Positions 8,593 to 16,932 of a stretch of 25,822 nucleotides of DNA are shown here, one piece after another; within the stretch, counting starts at the first letter, position 1, and each line of letters starts with the position of its first letter. This DNA comes from Spirochaetaceae bacterium (GTDB taxonomy: Bacteria; Spirochaetota; Spirochaetia; Treponematales; Breznakiellaceae). The stretch is from contig JAITNZ010000038.1 in the NCBI GenBank assembly GCA_031290205.1, positions 1-25,822 on the forward strand. The letters are read 5' to 3'. The position numbers and the translations under genes are program-made. Below the pieces are notes generated by a model. That model worked only from the letters and a program-made list of their open reading frames with translations. It made no database searches and had not been told where the DNA came from.

Positions 8593-9437
8593 TTATCTTC
8601 CTCCATCATTAAAGAGGTTTCCCCGTTTTCTATAATCCAATTTTGAGCGGAGTACCATTTTCTTTTTTGAGCAAGCTCCGTTTGTAAGTCCGCGTCGCCG
8701 CCGAGTCCCTGCTTCATTGCGGCGGGAGTCCACAGGGTCGAGAGGGTTTCGAGCATCCGTCGCTGCTTCTGATAGGATAATTTTTCAAAACCATTTTTAT
8801 ATGAGGACCTAATTTTGTTGATATATGCGTCGTAGAGATCCCTTATATGGCACACCGACGAAAGGCGCTCTCCAAAACCGTTGGAAGCCATTTCTATTTT
8901 ATAAAGGCTTTTCGTTATAATCGAAATTGTTCCGGCTTTAAGAAGGATGTCGGGCATGGCGAAAAACAGTTCGAAATTTTTTCCGGTCCTGAATTGAGCG
9001 GTTTCCAAAAATCGAAAAAGCAATTCCTTTTTAAGAAGTTTCCCGCCATTCACGAAAAACGCGGTGGGTTCGTTTTCCAGAAAATCGGCGTATATTTCAC
9101 GCATATCAAAAACGCCGTCCTTGATTGACTTAAAAGGAGTGTAGCTAATATTCGCCGCCGATTGATATATGGTGGGCGGAGCCTTCTCCTTAAAAACATA
9201 CTCCGTGTTGCAGGCGCTCATATCCGAATTATCCCGTTCCGCCGTGGACACCAGTTTTTCGAGGAATGTATCCTCCGCGCGGGCGCCGGGGTCCCAAAAC
9301 AGCAGATACTGCCCCCGCGCATCCCGGACGGCTTTATTCAAATCCTTTGAAGCTATTACTTCAAAATCCTTGAAGGTCTGGTTTGTTAATCCTGAAAATT
9401 GAACAGCCTCTTCATCTTTAATCACCACACTAATCAT
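8589..9437 (-). CDS. Degenerate GT2-like protein, catalytic motifs lost
   Basis: This 282-residue protein is a paralogue of the neighbouring glycosyltransferases but has lost their hallmarks. It begins MISVVIKDEEAVQFSGL with no PVYN motif, has no DDGS motif, and carries WDPGAR (48-53) where the metal-binding DxD of FLDSDDY should be. The middle (VNGGKLLKKELLFRF, matching VWGKLYKRELF of its neighbours) and the tail KRKWYSAQNWIIENGETSL still match clearly. It is probably not a competent transferase; it may be an accessory or regulatory subunit for an active paralogue, though that is inference. The frame is uninterrupted and the gene is coupled by ATGA to the next gene, which argues that it is kept for a role and is not a pseudogene. 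Confidence 0.75.
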   Translation of the reverse strand: MISVVIKDEEAVQFSGLTNQTFKDFEVIASKDLNKAVRDARGQYLLFWDPGARAEDTFLEKLVSTAERDNSDMSACNTEYVFKEKAPPTIYQSAANISYTPFKSIKDGVFDMREIYADFLENEPTAFFVNGGKLLKKELLFRFLETAQFRTGKNFELFFAMPDILLKAGTISIITKSLYKIEMASNGFGERLSSVCHIRDLYDAYINKIRSSYKNGFEKLSYQKQRRMLETLSTLWTPAAMKQGLGGDADLQTELAQKRKWYSAQNWIIENGETSLMMEEDK

Positions 9438-9535
9438 ATAGTCATCGCCTTAATAGTCATCGCCTTAATAGTCATCACCTCAATAGTCATCACCTCAATA
9501 GTCATCGCCTTAATACTCATCACCTCAATACTCAT
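9434..9535 (-). CDS. Minisatellite-encoded 33-codon bridge ORF
   Basis: From an ATG at 9535, inside the last codons of the upstream glycosyltransferase, an open frame of 33 codons made of the pentapeptide M-[S/T]-I-[E/K]-[V/A] repeated six times plus MTI ends at a TGA (9436-9434). That TGA overlaps the ATG (9437) of the next gene as ATGA. It therefore overlaps both flanking genes and fills the only long gap in the chain between 11422 and 4502. Each repeat also carries GAGGTG or AAGGCG just before an ATG. The peptide itself may have no function; the frame may serve translational coupling. Translation is not proven. Confidence 0.45.
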   Translation of the reverse strand: MSIEVMSIKAMTIEVMTIEVMTIKAMTIKAMTI

Positions 9536-9543
9536 CGCCTGAA
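9439..9543. repeat. 15-bp minisatellite, seven copies
   Basis: Seven head-to-tail 15-bp units start at 9439, 9454, 9469, 9484, 9499, 9514 and 9529. The plus-strand unit is TAGTCATCGCCTTAA with variants CACCTCAA and TACTCATC. The last two units run into the 3' end of the upstream glycosyltransferase gene. The unit length is a multiple of three, so gain or loss of copies keeps the bridge frame. Confidence 0.95.
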
Positions 9544-10478
9544 TGGAGAACAAGCCGTGTTTTTCCGCCGCGAACGAACCATTCCTGCGCCCCGTACCAA
9601 TTTAGGCGTTTTTCATATTCCGCGGCGGCGGCGGATCTTTGCGCCTCGTTCAGATGTTTAAGATATTCTTTGAAATAGGTAAGATATACTTCAAACAGAC
9701 GGCGCTCAAATGTCCAATTAGCGTCTTTTAATCCGCCGTTATAAAACGCGGTAATTTTAAAAATTCTTGAGTCGAGAAAATCACTATATTTTTTGGGTGA
9801 ATAGCTACTGTGCATAACGCTGGATGCCCGCTGAACATAATAATAGTAATCGCCGTTAATACAGGAGACCGTCTTTGCCCGAAGATATACGGAAGGCAAA
9901 AGAAGCGTGTCCTCGAAACCCTTTCCGCTGGTGAAGCGCAGTCCTTCGAATAATTCCCGCTTATAGAGCTTGCCCCACACAACGGAAGTCAAAAGCGGTT
10001 CCCTTTCCAAATATTCCCGGCAAATATCAAGGGCGGAATACACGCCGTCATTGAATTTTATTGGCCTGTTGGACATGATCGAATTCAAAGGGGACTCGTC
10101 AATTACCACCGTAACCGAACTGGTGATTGTCGCTATATCACTTTTATTTTCTCTAATCGAGCGCAGTAAATCTTTTGTTGTATCCGCACTAAGATAATCA
10201 TCTCCGTCCAGAAACATAATATATGCGCCCCGCGCGGCGGAAATGCCGTCATTGCGCGCAGCGGAAACGCCCCCGTTCTTTTTGTGAATAACTTCAAACT
10301 CAGGGTGTTTACCGGCATACTCATCACAGATCGCGGGACTTCTGTCGGTGCTGCCGTCATCTACCAGAATAACCTGAACATTCTCTTCAGTTTGTTCCGC
10401 AAGACTTCCCAAACATTTAGGGAGGAATTCGGCGCAGTTATACACGGGAACAATTATCGAAACCGCAGGCTCTTTCAT
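9525..10478 (-). CDS. Family 2 glycosyltransferase
   Basis: A 317-residue GT2 enzyme. It has VSIIVPVYNCAEFL at 6-19, VDDGSTD at 39-45 and the metal-binding Asp-Gly-Asp at 91-93 in FLDGDDYLS, and ends in the family tail LNWYGAQEWFVRGGKTRL. It is closest in pattern to the next gene upstream, sharing AARNDG and KTVSCINGDYYYYVQRASS-like segments, so the two probably arose by tandem duplication. Its final codons lie in the first units of the 15-bp minisatellite, so its extreme C terminus (GDEY) is repeat-derived. The start overlaps the previous stop by ATGA. The donor sugar is not predictable from what is visible. Confidence 0.9.
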   Translation of the reverse strand: MKEPAVSIIVPVYNCAEFLPKCLGSLAEQTEENVQVILVDDGSTDRSPAICDEYAGKHPEFEVIHKKNGGVSAARNDGISAARGAYIMFLDGDDYLSADTTKDLLRSIRENKSDIATITSSVTVVIDESPLNSIMSNRPIKFNDGVYSALDICREYLEREPLLTSVVWGKLYKRELFEGLRFTSGKGFEDTLLLPSVYLRAKTVSCINGDYYYYVQRASSVMHSSYSPKKYSDFLDSRIFKITAFYNGGLKDANWTFERRLFEVYLTYFKEYLKHLNEAQRSAAAAEYEKRLNWYGAQEWFVRGGKTRLVLHSGDEY

Positions 10479-11419
10479 AATTCCTCCTTTATAAGTTCCA
10501 GCTTGGTCTTAAAATTATGAATGTCCCAGTTTTGCGCGTTAAACCAATCGCGCCGTCTTTGATACTCTTTGGTATAATGTTCCCTTTCTTCTTCCGGCAA
10601 AGAAGAAAACGACAGCATCTGGCGCAGCAGATTCATTTCAAGCTGATGACGCTCAAAATCATAAGAGGCGTCCGTAAAACCGCGCTTATAATAGAAAAGG
10701 ATTTTGGCTACCCGCGAATCAAAAAAATCATCCGCGTCTTTGTAGGAATATTTTTTATGCATAGTGCTGGAGGCGCGCTGTAAGTAAAAATAGTAATCGC
10801 CTTTTATAACCGAAACGGTTTTTGCATTTTCGTAAACATGGGGCATTATAAGCGTATCTTCGTAGGAGCGCCCCGAAGAGAAACGCAATTTGTCGAATAT
10901 ATTTTTACGGTAGAGCTTTCCCCACACCACAGTGGCGGTGAGCGGCTCCTTTTCCAAAAACTGAAGTTCTATCTCCCGCACGGGATATTTTCCATTCAGA
11001 TCCATCGGCGTATCCAGGGTGAACTTAGGTGCAGGCTCGTTGTTTTCGGTCGCGATAACTGCGGATGATATGGCGGCAATATCCGATGCGTCTTTTTCGA
11101 GCACATCAATCATGGCTTGGAACATATCAGGGGAAATCCAATCGTCGCTGTCGATGAAGGTAATATAATCCCCCGAAGCTTTATCCAAACCGTCGTTCCG
11201 CGCCGCCGCAACCCCCGCGTTTTTTTTATGGATGACGATTATCCTTTTATCCTGCGCGGCGTAATTGTCACATAAGGCGGGGCTCCCGTCGGGGCTTCCG
11301 TCGTCAATCAGGATGAGTTCAAAATTTGTGCAGCCTTGTGCAAGAATGCTGTCAACGCATTTTTGAAGATAGCCTTCACAGTTGTATACAGGAACGATTA
11401 CAGATATTTTTCCGCTCAT
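10475..11419 (-). CDS. Family 2 glycosyltransferase
   Basis: A 314-residue GT2 enzyme: ISVIVPVYNCEGYL at 5-18, IDDGSPD at 38-44 and the metal-binding Asp-Ser-Asp at 90-92 in FIDSDDWIS. The central region (VVWGKLYRKNIFDKLRF, then KGDYYFYLQRASS) and the tail RRDWFNAQNWDIHNFKTKL are shared with the three paralogues downstream. It is the first of the glycosyltransferase set in transcription order and is joined to the GH3 gene by an ATGA overlap. It is likely cytoplasmic, acting on the product or an intermediate of the cluster, or on a lipid or surface acceptor; the sequence does not decide between these. Confidence 0.9.
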   Translation of the reverse strand: MSGKISVIVPVYNCEGYLQKCVDSILAQGCTNFELILIDDGSPDGSPALCDNYAAQDKRIIVIHKKNAGVAAARNDGLDKASGDYITFIDSDDWISPDMFQAMIDVLEKDASDIAAISSAVIATENNEPAPKFTLDTPMDLNGKYPVREIELQFLEKEPLTATVVWGKLYRKNIFDKLRFSSGRSYEDTLIMPHVYENAKTVSVIKGDYYFYLQRASSTMHKKYSYKDADDFFDSRVAKILFYYKRGFTDASYDFERHQLEMNLLRQMLSFSSLPEEEREHYTKEYQRRRDWFNAQNWDIHNFKTKLELIKEEL

Positions 11420-13122
11420 AGGGACTCCTTGTCGAAAAGGGCAAAGAAAAAATTGCGCTTTTCCGGCGTATCAATAACACGTATAGGCTTTAGCTGGTTT
11501 TCCGAGTAGCCCCTCATAATCTGCAAATCACGATAAAGATAATATGTCTGAGGTTGAAGAAAATATAACTCGCAGGGGGACAATACTCCGCTTTGTATTT
11601 TTGCGCCCACCGAAGGATTGGCTTCTGATATTTTCTTTTCTATTATGCGCCGGTATTCCTGAATTTTATCCTGGGGCACACTGTGCGGGGATTCTATCAG
11701 GAAAGTATAGCTGCCCGGAGAGGTTTCCATGTTGGGATAAATACTGTAATCAAATACATCAATCCCCGTTTCCTTGATAAGCTTTTCTATTGTCCAGGTG
11801 ATCATGCTTTCATCGGTTTTCTCGCCGGCAATACTGACCATCTGTTTTTTACGGTAGACAAACGCAAGTGTAGGCGTTTTATTGTGAAAGCCCGTTACTT
11901 TGATAACATCGCCGATACGGTAACGGTAAAACCCCGAAAGATTGGTGACGACGATTTCATACATTTTTCCCGCCTCAAGCTGGTCCATGGTGAGGGTTTC
12001 ATTTTCGTTGACGGAATCAACGGGTATGAATTCATAGAAGCCGCCGTCGGGGATGAGGACATATTCTTCTTTTTCAAGCTCCGTCGCAATGGCAAATAAC
12101 GCTTCCGAGGCGGCATATGCCTGGTGGTGGATGGGAATATCCCCCGCGTATCGGCGCATTTTGTCCGTATAAACCTTGAAGCCCGCCGTTCCAATGGCGG
12201 AAATAAAATCCAAATTTGGCCATATCCTGCGCAGAACTTTATCAAAACCGCCTTTGAATATTGCCCGTAATTCCTGCGCGCGTTCAGGGTCCGCCTTAAG
12301 ATAGGGAACGAGTTGTTCACGCAATTCTTCCGGTAATTTCAACGAGGAATTTATGGAACCCTGTTCTATGTCGTCGCACAACATTTCCCAGTTGGCTTCA
12401 AGATACATAAACAAGTCGGAAAAGGAAGTCATAAACGACCCGCCCAGAAGCGCTACATCACGGCAGGGAAGTCCAAAGCGCAGACGCAAATAGCGCTGTT
12501 CCACCGGCGTGGGCGGAAACAGTATCGGAATCGGATTCGTCATAAGAATAGGGGCTATCTGCTTTAAGGTATCCGTGGCGGCGGCGGAAATACATCCTAC
12601 GGTAAGCCCGTCCGCGGCGTGCTTCATAATGATTTCAAGCGAACATAAACCATGCCCCCGGTGGACGGGGCGTCCAAAATTCTTTTGATAGTAATTTTCC
12701 GAAACGGCATAGTAAAGCGATGTGGCATACATCGAATAGAGCTCTACGGTACGCGCCGAAACGGGAATGAGTTTAGGATTTCCTATGCTCCCCGAGGTTA
12801 CCGCGTAATGCACAATTGGGTTGTTTGTGATTAAACCCCGTTCGCCCTTGCGGTTCATTCTTTCGATATATTCCGCATAGTCGTCATAAATTGAGAAGGG
12901 GACCTTTTCCTTGTAATCCTTTATGGATTTTATTGTTTCAAAGCCGTATTTTTTCCCGTATTCGGTATCGGCGCTGCCTTGGACAATATCAAGCAGCAGC
13001 TTTTCACTGATATTTACCGCATCGAGAGAAAGGGCTTCCAGATTTGCAAAAACCTGAGCGCCCTTTTTAATCATCATTTCAAAAATCTGTTCCGTAGTTG
13101 GAATCTGTGCGTTTTCCGGCAT
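11416..13122 (-). CDS. GH3-family acyl-acid amido synthetase
   Basis: At 568 residues this is a full-length GH3 protein. The three adenylation motifs of the family are present: the phosphate loop TSGSIGNPK (109-117), the second motif as YAASE (336-340), and YRIGD (401-405) in GFYRYRIGDVIKVTGF, followed by the C-terminal lid. Plant GH3 enzymes activate a carboxylic acid such as indole-acetate or jasmonate with ATP and join it to an amino acid. Bacterial homologues are common and mostly unstudied. The acyl and amine substrates here are unknown. It follows the ABC exporter gene by 33 bases, with a good AAAGGAA ribosome binding site, and overlaps the first glycosyltransferase by ATGA. With the M20 domain encoded further down, the operon holds both an amide-forming and an amide-cleaving enzyme. 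Confidence 0.9.
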   Translation of the reverse strand: MPENAQIPTTEQIFEMMIKKGAQVFANLEALSLDAVNISEKLLLDIVQGSADTEYGKKYGFETIKSIKDYKEKVPFSIYDDYAEYIERMNRKGERGLITNNPIVHYAVTSGSIGNPKLIPVSARTVELYSMYATSLYYAVSENYYQKNFGRPVHRGHGLCSLEIIMKHAADGLTVGCISAAATDTLKQIAPILMTNPIPILFPPTPVEQRYLRLRFGLPCRDVALLGGSFMTSFSDLFMYLEANWEMLCDDIEQGSINSSLKLPEELREQLVPYLKADPERAQELRAIFKGGFDKVLRRIWPNLDFISAIGTAGFKVYTDKMRRYAGDIPIHHQAYAASEALFAIATELEKEEYVLIPDGGFYEFIPVDSVNENETLTMDQLEAGKMYEIVVTNLSGFYRYRIGDVIKVTGFHNKTPTLAFVYRKKQMVSIAGEKTDESMITWTIEKLIKETGIDVFDYSIYPNMETSPGSYTFLIESPHSVPQDKIQEYRRIIEKKISEANPSVGAKIQSGVLSPCELYFLQPQTYYLYRDLQIMRGYSENQLKPIRVIDTPEKRNFFFALFDKESL

Positions 13123-13155
13123 TTTTTAGTATTCCTTTCCTTTTTGTTCAGCTCT

Positions 13156-14925
13156 TTATTCCGGCGAGAACTGACTGTTGTATAATGACGCATAAACGCC
13201 TTTCTTTGCAAGTAGTTCAGCGTGTCCCCCCTGTTCTACAATATCACCGTTATTCATAACCAAAATAAGATCCGCGTTTCTGATGGTTGACAGGCGGTGG
13301 GCAATAACAAAACTGGTGCGCCCTTTCATCAGATTATCCATTGCCTGCTGGATTAAGAGCTCCGTATGGGTATCGATATTGCTGGTAGCCTCGTCCAAGA
13401 TGAGTATTTCCGGGTCTGCAAGGACAACTCGCGCAATCGTAAGAAGCTGTTTTTGTCCCTGGGAAATATTGCCGGACTCCTCATTCAGAACAAGATCATA
13501 CTCCTCCGGCAGGGTGCGCACAAAACGATCCGCCTGGGCGGTACGAGCCGCCTGCCGCACTTCCTCGTCACAAGCCTCCGGATTTCCGTAGCGTATATTG
13601 CCGGCTATGCTGCCGCTGAAAAGCCAGGTATCCTGCAACACCATACCAAAAACCGAACGCAGCTCTTTCCGTGAAAAAGAACGGATATCCCGCCCGCCCA
13701 GGAGTATTGCGCCCCCTGAAACATCGTAAAACCGCATCAGGAGCTTAACCAGGGTGGTTTTGCCCGCGCCGCTGGGACCGACAATGGCGATTTTTTGCCC
13801 CCTTTTTATATCCGCGCTGAAATCATTAATGATCATTTTTTCGCGATCATATCCAAAGCGAACATGATCGAAATGCACCAGCGGCGATGATTCCACTCGC
13901 TCTTCGGAGGGCTTTTTCGCGGCGTCGGCGTCTGCGGACTCCTCAGTCTCGTTTAGGAATTCAAAAACACGTTCCGCAGAGGCGGTGATTTGCTGAAAAA
14001 CATTTGAAATATTGGCGGTCTGGGTAATGGGCTGCAAAAAAGAGCGGGTATACTGCAAAAATGCCTGGATGCCGCCGATGGTCAAGGCGCCCTTAAGCGC
14101 ATAATAGCCGCCGGCAATACAAATAACAACATTGCCGATATTGCCTATGATGAAGATTACCGGCATCATGAGTCCTGAAAAAAAATTCGCCTTCCAAGCC
14201 GAATTATATAAGCTGATATTGTTTTTATCGAATTTCTCCAGCGACGCTTCCTCTCCGTTGAATGCCTTGACCAAAGTATGACTACCCAGCATTTCTTCCA
14301 CTAGGGAGTTGACATCCCCCAGCCGCTCCTGTTGATTTTTGAAATGAACGCTCGATTTTTTGGAAATAATGGAAATCAAAACAGCAAAAAGAGGAATGAC
14401 GCATAACGCTATCAATGTAAGCTGCCAGCTTATCATGAACATCATGATGATGATGCCCACCAGGGAGATGACGGAAGTCAGTATTTGTATCAGCCCCTGA
14501 TTAAGGGACTGGACCAGCGTGTCAACATCGTTCGTGATTCGGCTGAGTACATCACCCCGAAGCGTCCGGTCAAAATAACTAAGGGGCAGCCGGTGCATCT
14601 TTTCGCTAAGGTCTTTACGCAATCGGTACGAGAGGGAGGCGGTAATGCCCGCCATTACATGATTCTGAAGGAGTCCGAAAACGCAGCTAAGCCCATACAG
14701 ACCGGCAAGAAAAAGAAGAATATGGGCTATCCGCGGAAAATCAATACCCCCGGTCCCTGCGGATATGCTCTGAACGCCGCTGATAATCATATCGGTGGCT
14801 TGCCCCAGAATGCGCGGACCGATGAAAATCAATATGTTTGATGTTATTGCCAATACCGTTACCAAAAGGAAAGCAAAAATATCTTTCCCCATATAGCGCA
14901 TCAGGCGTTTTACCGAAGCGTTCAT
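13156..14925 (-). CDS. ABC exporter half-transporter, catalytic-site subunit
   Basis: The protein (589 residues from the chosen start) has an exporter-type six-helix membrane domain (about 1-330) and an ATPase domain: Walker A GPSGAGKTT (about 380), signature ISQGQKQLL (about 483) and Walker B ILILDEATSNID (about 507) with the catalytic Glu. The signature has Gln for the usual second residue of SGGQ, as in asymmetric heterodimers. A longer frame opens at 14976, but the ATG at 14925 overlaps the previous stop by ATGA and gives MNASVKRLMRYMGKD, a typical start, so it is preferred. Its partner is the preceding gene; together they resemble TM287/288, LmrCD or YheHI. They probably export the cluster product or confer self-protection; the substrate is inferred from context only. 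Confidence 0.92.
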   Translation of the reverse strand: MNASVKRLMRYMGKDIFAFLLVTVLAITSNILIFIGPRILGQATDMIISGVQSISAGTGGIDFPRIAHILLFLAGLYGLSCVFGLLQNHVMAGITASLSYRLRKDLSEKMHRLPLSYFDRTLRGDVLSRITNDVDTLVQSLNQGLIQILTSVISLVGIIIMMFMISWQLTLIALCVIPLFAVLISIISKKSSVHFKNQQERLGDVNSLVEEMLGSHTLVKAFNGEEASLEKFDKNNISLYNSAWKANFFSGLMMPVIFIIGNIGNVVICIAGGYYALKGALTIGGIQAFLQYTRSFLQPITQTANISNVFQQITASAERVFEFLNETEESADADAAKKPSEERVESSPLVHFDHVRFGYDREKMIINDFSADIKRGQKIAIVGPSGAGKTTLVKLLMRFYDVSGGAILLGGRDIRSFSRKELRSVFGMVLQDTWLFSGSIAGNIRYGNPEACDEEVRQAARTAQADRFVRTLPEEYDLVLNEESGNISQGQKQLLTIARVVLADPEILILDEATSNIDTHTELLIQQAMDNLMKGRTSFVIAHRLSTIRNADLILVMNNGDIVEQGGHAELLAKKGVYASLYNSQFSPE

Positions 14926-16649
14926 GACGATTCCTTTGGCAGTTGGGACGAAACAATTTCGGCATACTGCGGACAATCCTGCATGAGAGAACTGTGAACG
15001 CCCCGTCCCGCAACGGCGCCGTTTTCCAATACGATGATCTCGTCCGCGTTCATGATGGCGCTCACCCGCTGGGAGACAATAATGACAGCGCTTTCCCTCG
15101 TGTACTCTTTCAATGCCCGGCGCAGCAAGAGATCGGTCTTGAAATCCAGGGCGGAAAAACTATCGTCAAAGATATAAATTTCCGGTCTTTTAACCAGTGC
15201 CCGGGCGATGGAAAGCCGCTGTTTTTGCCCGCCCGAAACATTTGAACCGCCCTGGGCAACAGGGGCGTCGAACTTCTCCGGCATTTCCGCGATAAACTCC
15301 ATTGCCTGGGCTGCCGCCGCCGCCGCTTCAAGTTCCCCCGACGCCGCGCCGGGACTGCCGTATCTTAGATTTGACCATACCGTTCCTGACAAAAGCTCCG
15401 CCTTCTGGGGCACATAGCCAATCCGGGCGCGAAGTTCATGCTGCGAAACCTCCCGTACATCCAACCCGTCCACGAGCACCTGTCCTTCGCTTGCATCGTA
15501 AAAACGCAGAATCAGATTAACCAGGGTCGATTTGCCTGATCCCGTTGGTCCGATGATCGCGGTGGTCCTGCCGGGCAACACGGTCAAACTGACATCTCGC
15601 AGGGCATTTTCCTTGACGCCGGCATACCTAAACTTGACGTTTCGGAATTCCAGCGCGGCTTTTTTTGTTCCGTCAAAGGATTTCGGACTTGCAGGATCGG
15701 TGACGACGTACTCTGTTTCCAGAACTTCCACGATACGCCTTCCGGAGACAACCGCCCGGGGAATCCAGACAAACATTATCGATATCATCATAAAGGCGAA
15801 AATAACCAGTAAGGCATACTGAATATAGGCTATTATGTCCCCCGCCTGCATGGATAAACCGGCGATTTGTTTCGCGCCAAACCAGACAATCAGCACGCTG
15901 ACGCCGCTCATGATCAGGGTCATGCAGGGCCACATGGTGTTAAGAACGCGGTTCACGAAACGGTTGGCGTCGGCAAGCTCTTTGTTCACCCCGTCAAAGC
16001 GCTGTTTTTCATGTTCCTGGGCATTGAATGCCCGAACGACCATCATGCCCGAAAGCCCCTCGCGGGAGACCAGATTCAGCTTATCCGTCAGATTCTGAAT
16101 GAGGGTAAAGCGGGGAGTCACCATAGACGCCACCACGGCTACCATGCCGCTCAGGATGATAACCGCCAGCACGATTATCCAGCTTAATGAGACCGAATGA
16201 AGGACCGCCATAATGATACCGCCAATTCCCATGATCGGCGCATAGCAGAGAAAGCGTATTCCCATCTGGAGCATCATCTGAATCTGTCCTATGTCGTTGG
16301 TACACCGCGTGATAAGACCCGCGGCGGAAAATTGGTCGAATTCGGCGTTGGAAAATCCCTGAATCCGGGCAAATACGCATCTGCGCAGATCCCGTCCAAA
16401 ACCGGCGGCGATTCGGGACGAAAAAAGGCTTACCAAAACCGCAGCAACGGCGCCTATCAGAGCTATGGCTATCATAATAAGTCCCATATCGACAATATAA
16501 TCGTTTCGATTTTGCTGAATCCCAATGTTTACAATCTTTGCCATGAGTTTGGGAAGCTCAAGTTCACAGATTGCCTGAACAAAAAGGGAACCAATAGCCA
16601 AGATTATAATCAAGGTAAACGGTTTAAGATACCTGCTCAATTTTACCAT
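14922..16649 (-). CDS. ABC exporter half-transporter, degenerate-site subunit
   Basis: About 575 residues: a membrane domain (strong hydrophobic helices from KPFTLIIILAIGSLFVQ onward, about 1-310) followed by an ATPase domain with Walker A GPTGSGKST (about 365-373), a canonical signature VSGGQKQRLS and Walker B IYIFDDSFSALD (about 489-500). In Walker B the catalytic Glu is Asp, the mark of the inactive-site partner in heterodimeric exporters. A frame also opens at a GTG at 16655, but the ATG at 16649 is preferred; AAGGA lies about ten bases upstream. It is the first gene of the 15-kb operon, with a TATAAT box about 29 bases upstream, and overlaps its partner by ATGA. Confidence 0.92.
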   Translation of the reverse strand: MVKLSRYLKPFTLIIILAIGSLFVQAICELELPKLMAKIVNIGIQQNRNDYIVDMGLIMIAIALIGAVAAVLVSLFSSRIAAGFGRDLRRCVFARIQGFSNAEFDQFSAAGLITRCTNDIGQIQMMLQMGIRFLCYAPIMGIGGIIMAVLHSVSLSWIIVLAVIILSGMVAVVASMVTPRFTLIQNLTDKLNLVSREGLSGMMVVRAFNAQEHEKQRFDGVNKELADANRFVNRVLNTMWPCMTLIMSGVSVLIVWFGAKQIAGLSMQAGDIIAYIQYALLVIFAFMMISIMFVWIPRAVVSGRRIVEVLETEYVVTDPASPKSFDGTKKAALEFRNVKFRYAGVKENALRDVSLTVLPGRTTAIIGPTGSGKSTLVNLILRFYDASEGQVLVDGLDVREVSQHELRARIGYVPQKAELLSGTVWSNLRYGSPGAASGELEAAAAAAQAMEFIAEMPEKFDAPVAQGGSNVSGGQKQRLSIARALVKRPEIYIFDDSFSALDFKTDLLLRRALKEYTRESAVIIVSQRVSAIMNADEIIVLENGAVAGRGVHSSLMQDCPQYAEIVSSQLPKESS

Positions 16650-16677
16650 ATACACTCATTCCTTACGATGATAAGCG

Positions 16678-16683
16678 ATTATA
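16678..16683 (-). promoter_or_regulatory. Candidate -10 box of the 15-kb biosynthetic operon
   Basis: A perfect TATAAT on the minus strand, ahead of the first exporter gene. The -35 region at the proper distance is poor (near TAGTTA), so an activator or an alternative promoter architecture is possible. The expected leader is about 20 bases. Confidence 0.45.
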
Positions 16684-16804
16684 CTGTAGGGCGCGTCTAA
16701 TAACTAGGGTCAGGTAAAATTGCAGATTGTGCCCGCCAACGGATAATTGTTGCCTCTTTCAATATTTGACACAAAAGTAATCGCACTGGAGGGGTTCACC
16801 GTTC

Positions 16805-16888
16805 AGGCTTCACTGTCAGCCAACAACCCCAACACATAGCCAGTAGGTCGGAAAGCCCTCACGCACTTGTGGGGAAGGCTTTCTCAGG
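16805..16888. repeat. Imperfect direct repeat, copy 1
   Basis: This segment runs from AGGCTTCACTGTCAGCC through GTAGGTCGGAAAGCCCTCACG to GGGAAGGCTTTCTC. It matches copy 2 at 17013-17104 along its length, with a few substitutions and a small insertion. Confidence 0.85.
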
Positions 16889-16932
16889 TACGCGCACGCG
16901 CCGCCATGCTCGTTACCGCGCACTTCACCGTC

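Noticed and set aside
14926..14976. Longer N terminus for the second exporter subunit
   Set aside because: The extra residues (MSAVCRNCFVPTAKGIV) are antithetical to a transporter start, and the ATG at 14925 forms an ATGA overlap with the previous stop, like most junctions in the operon.
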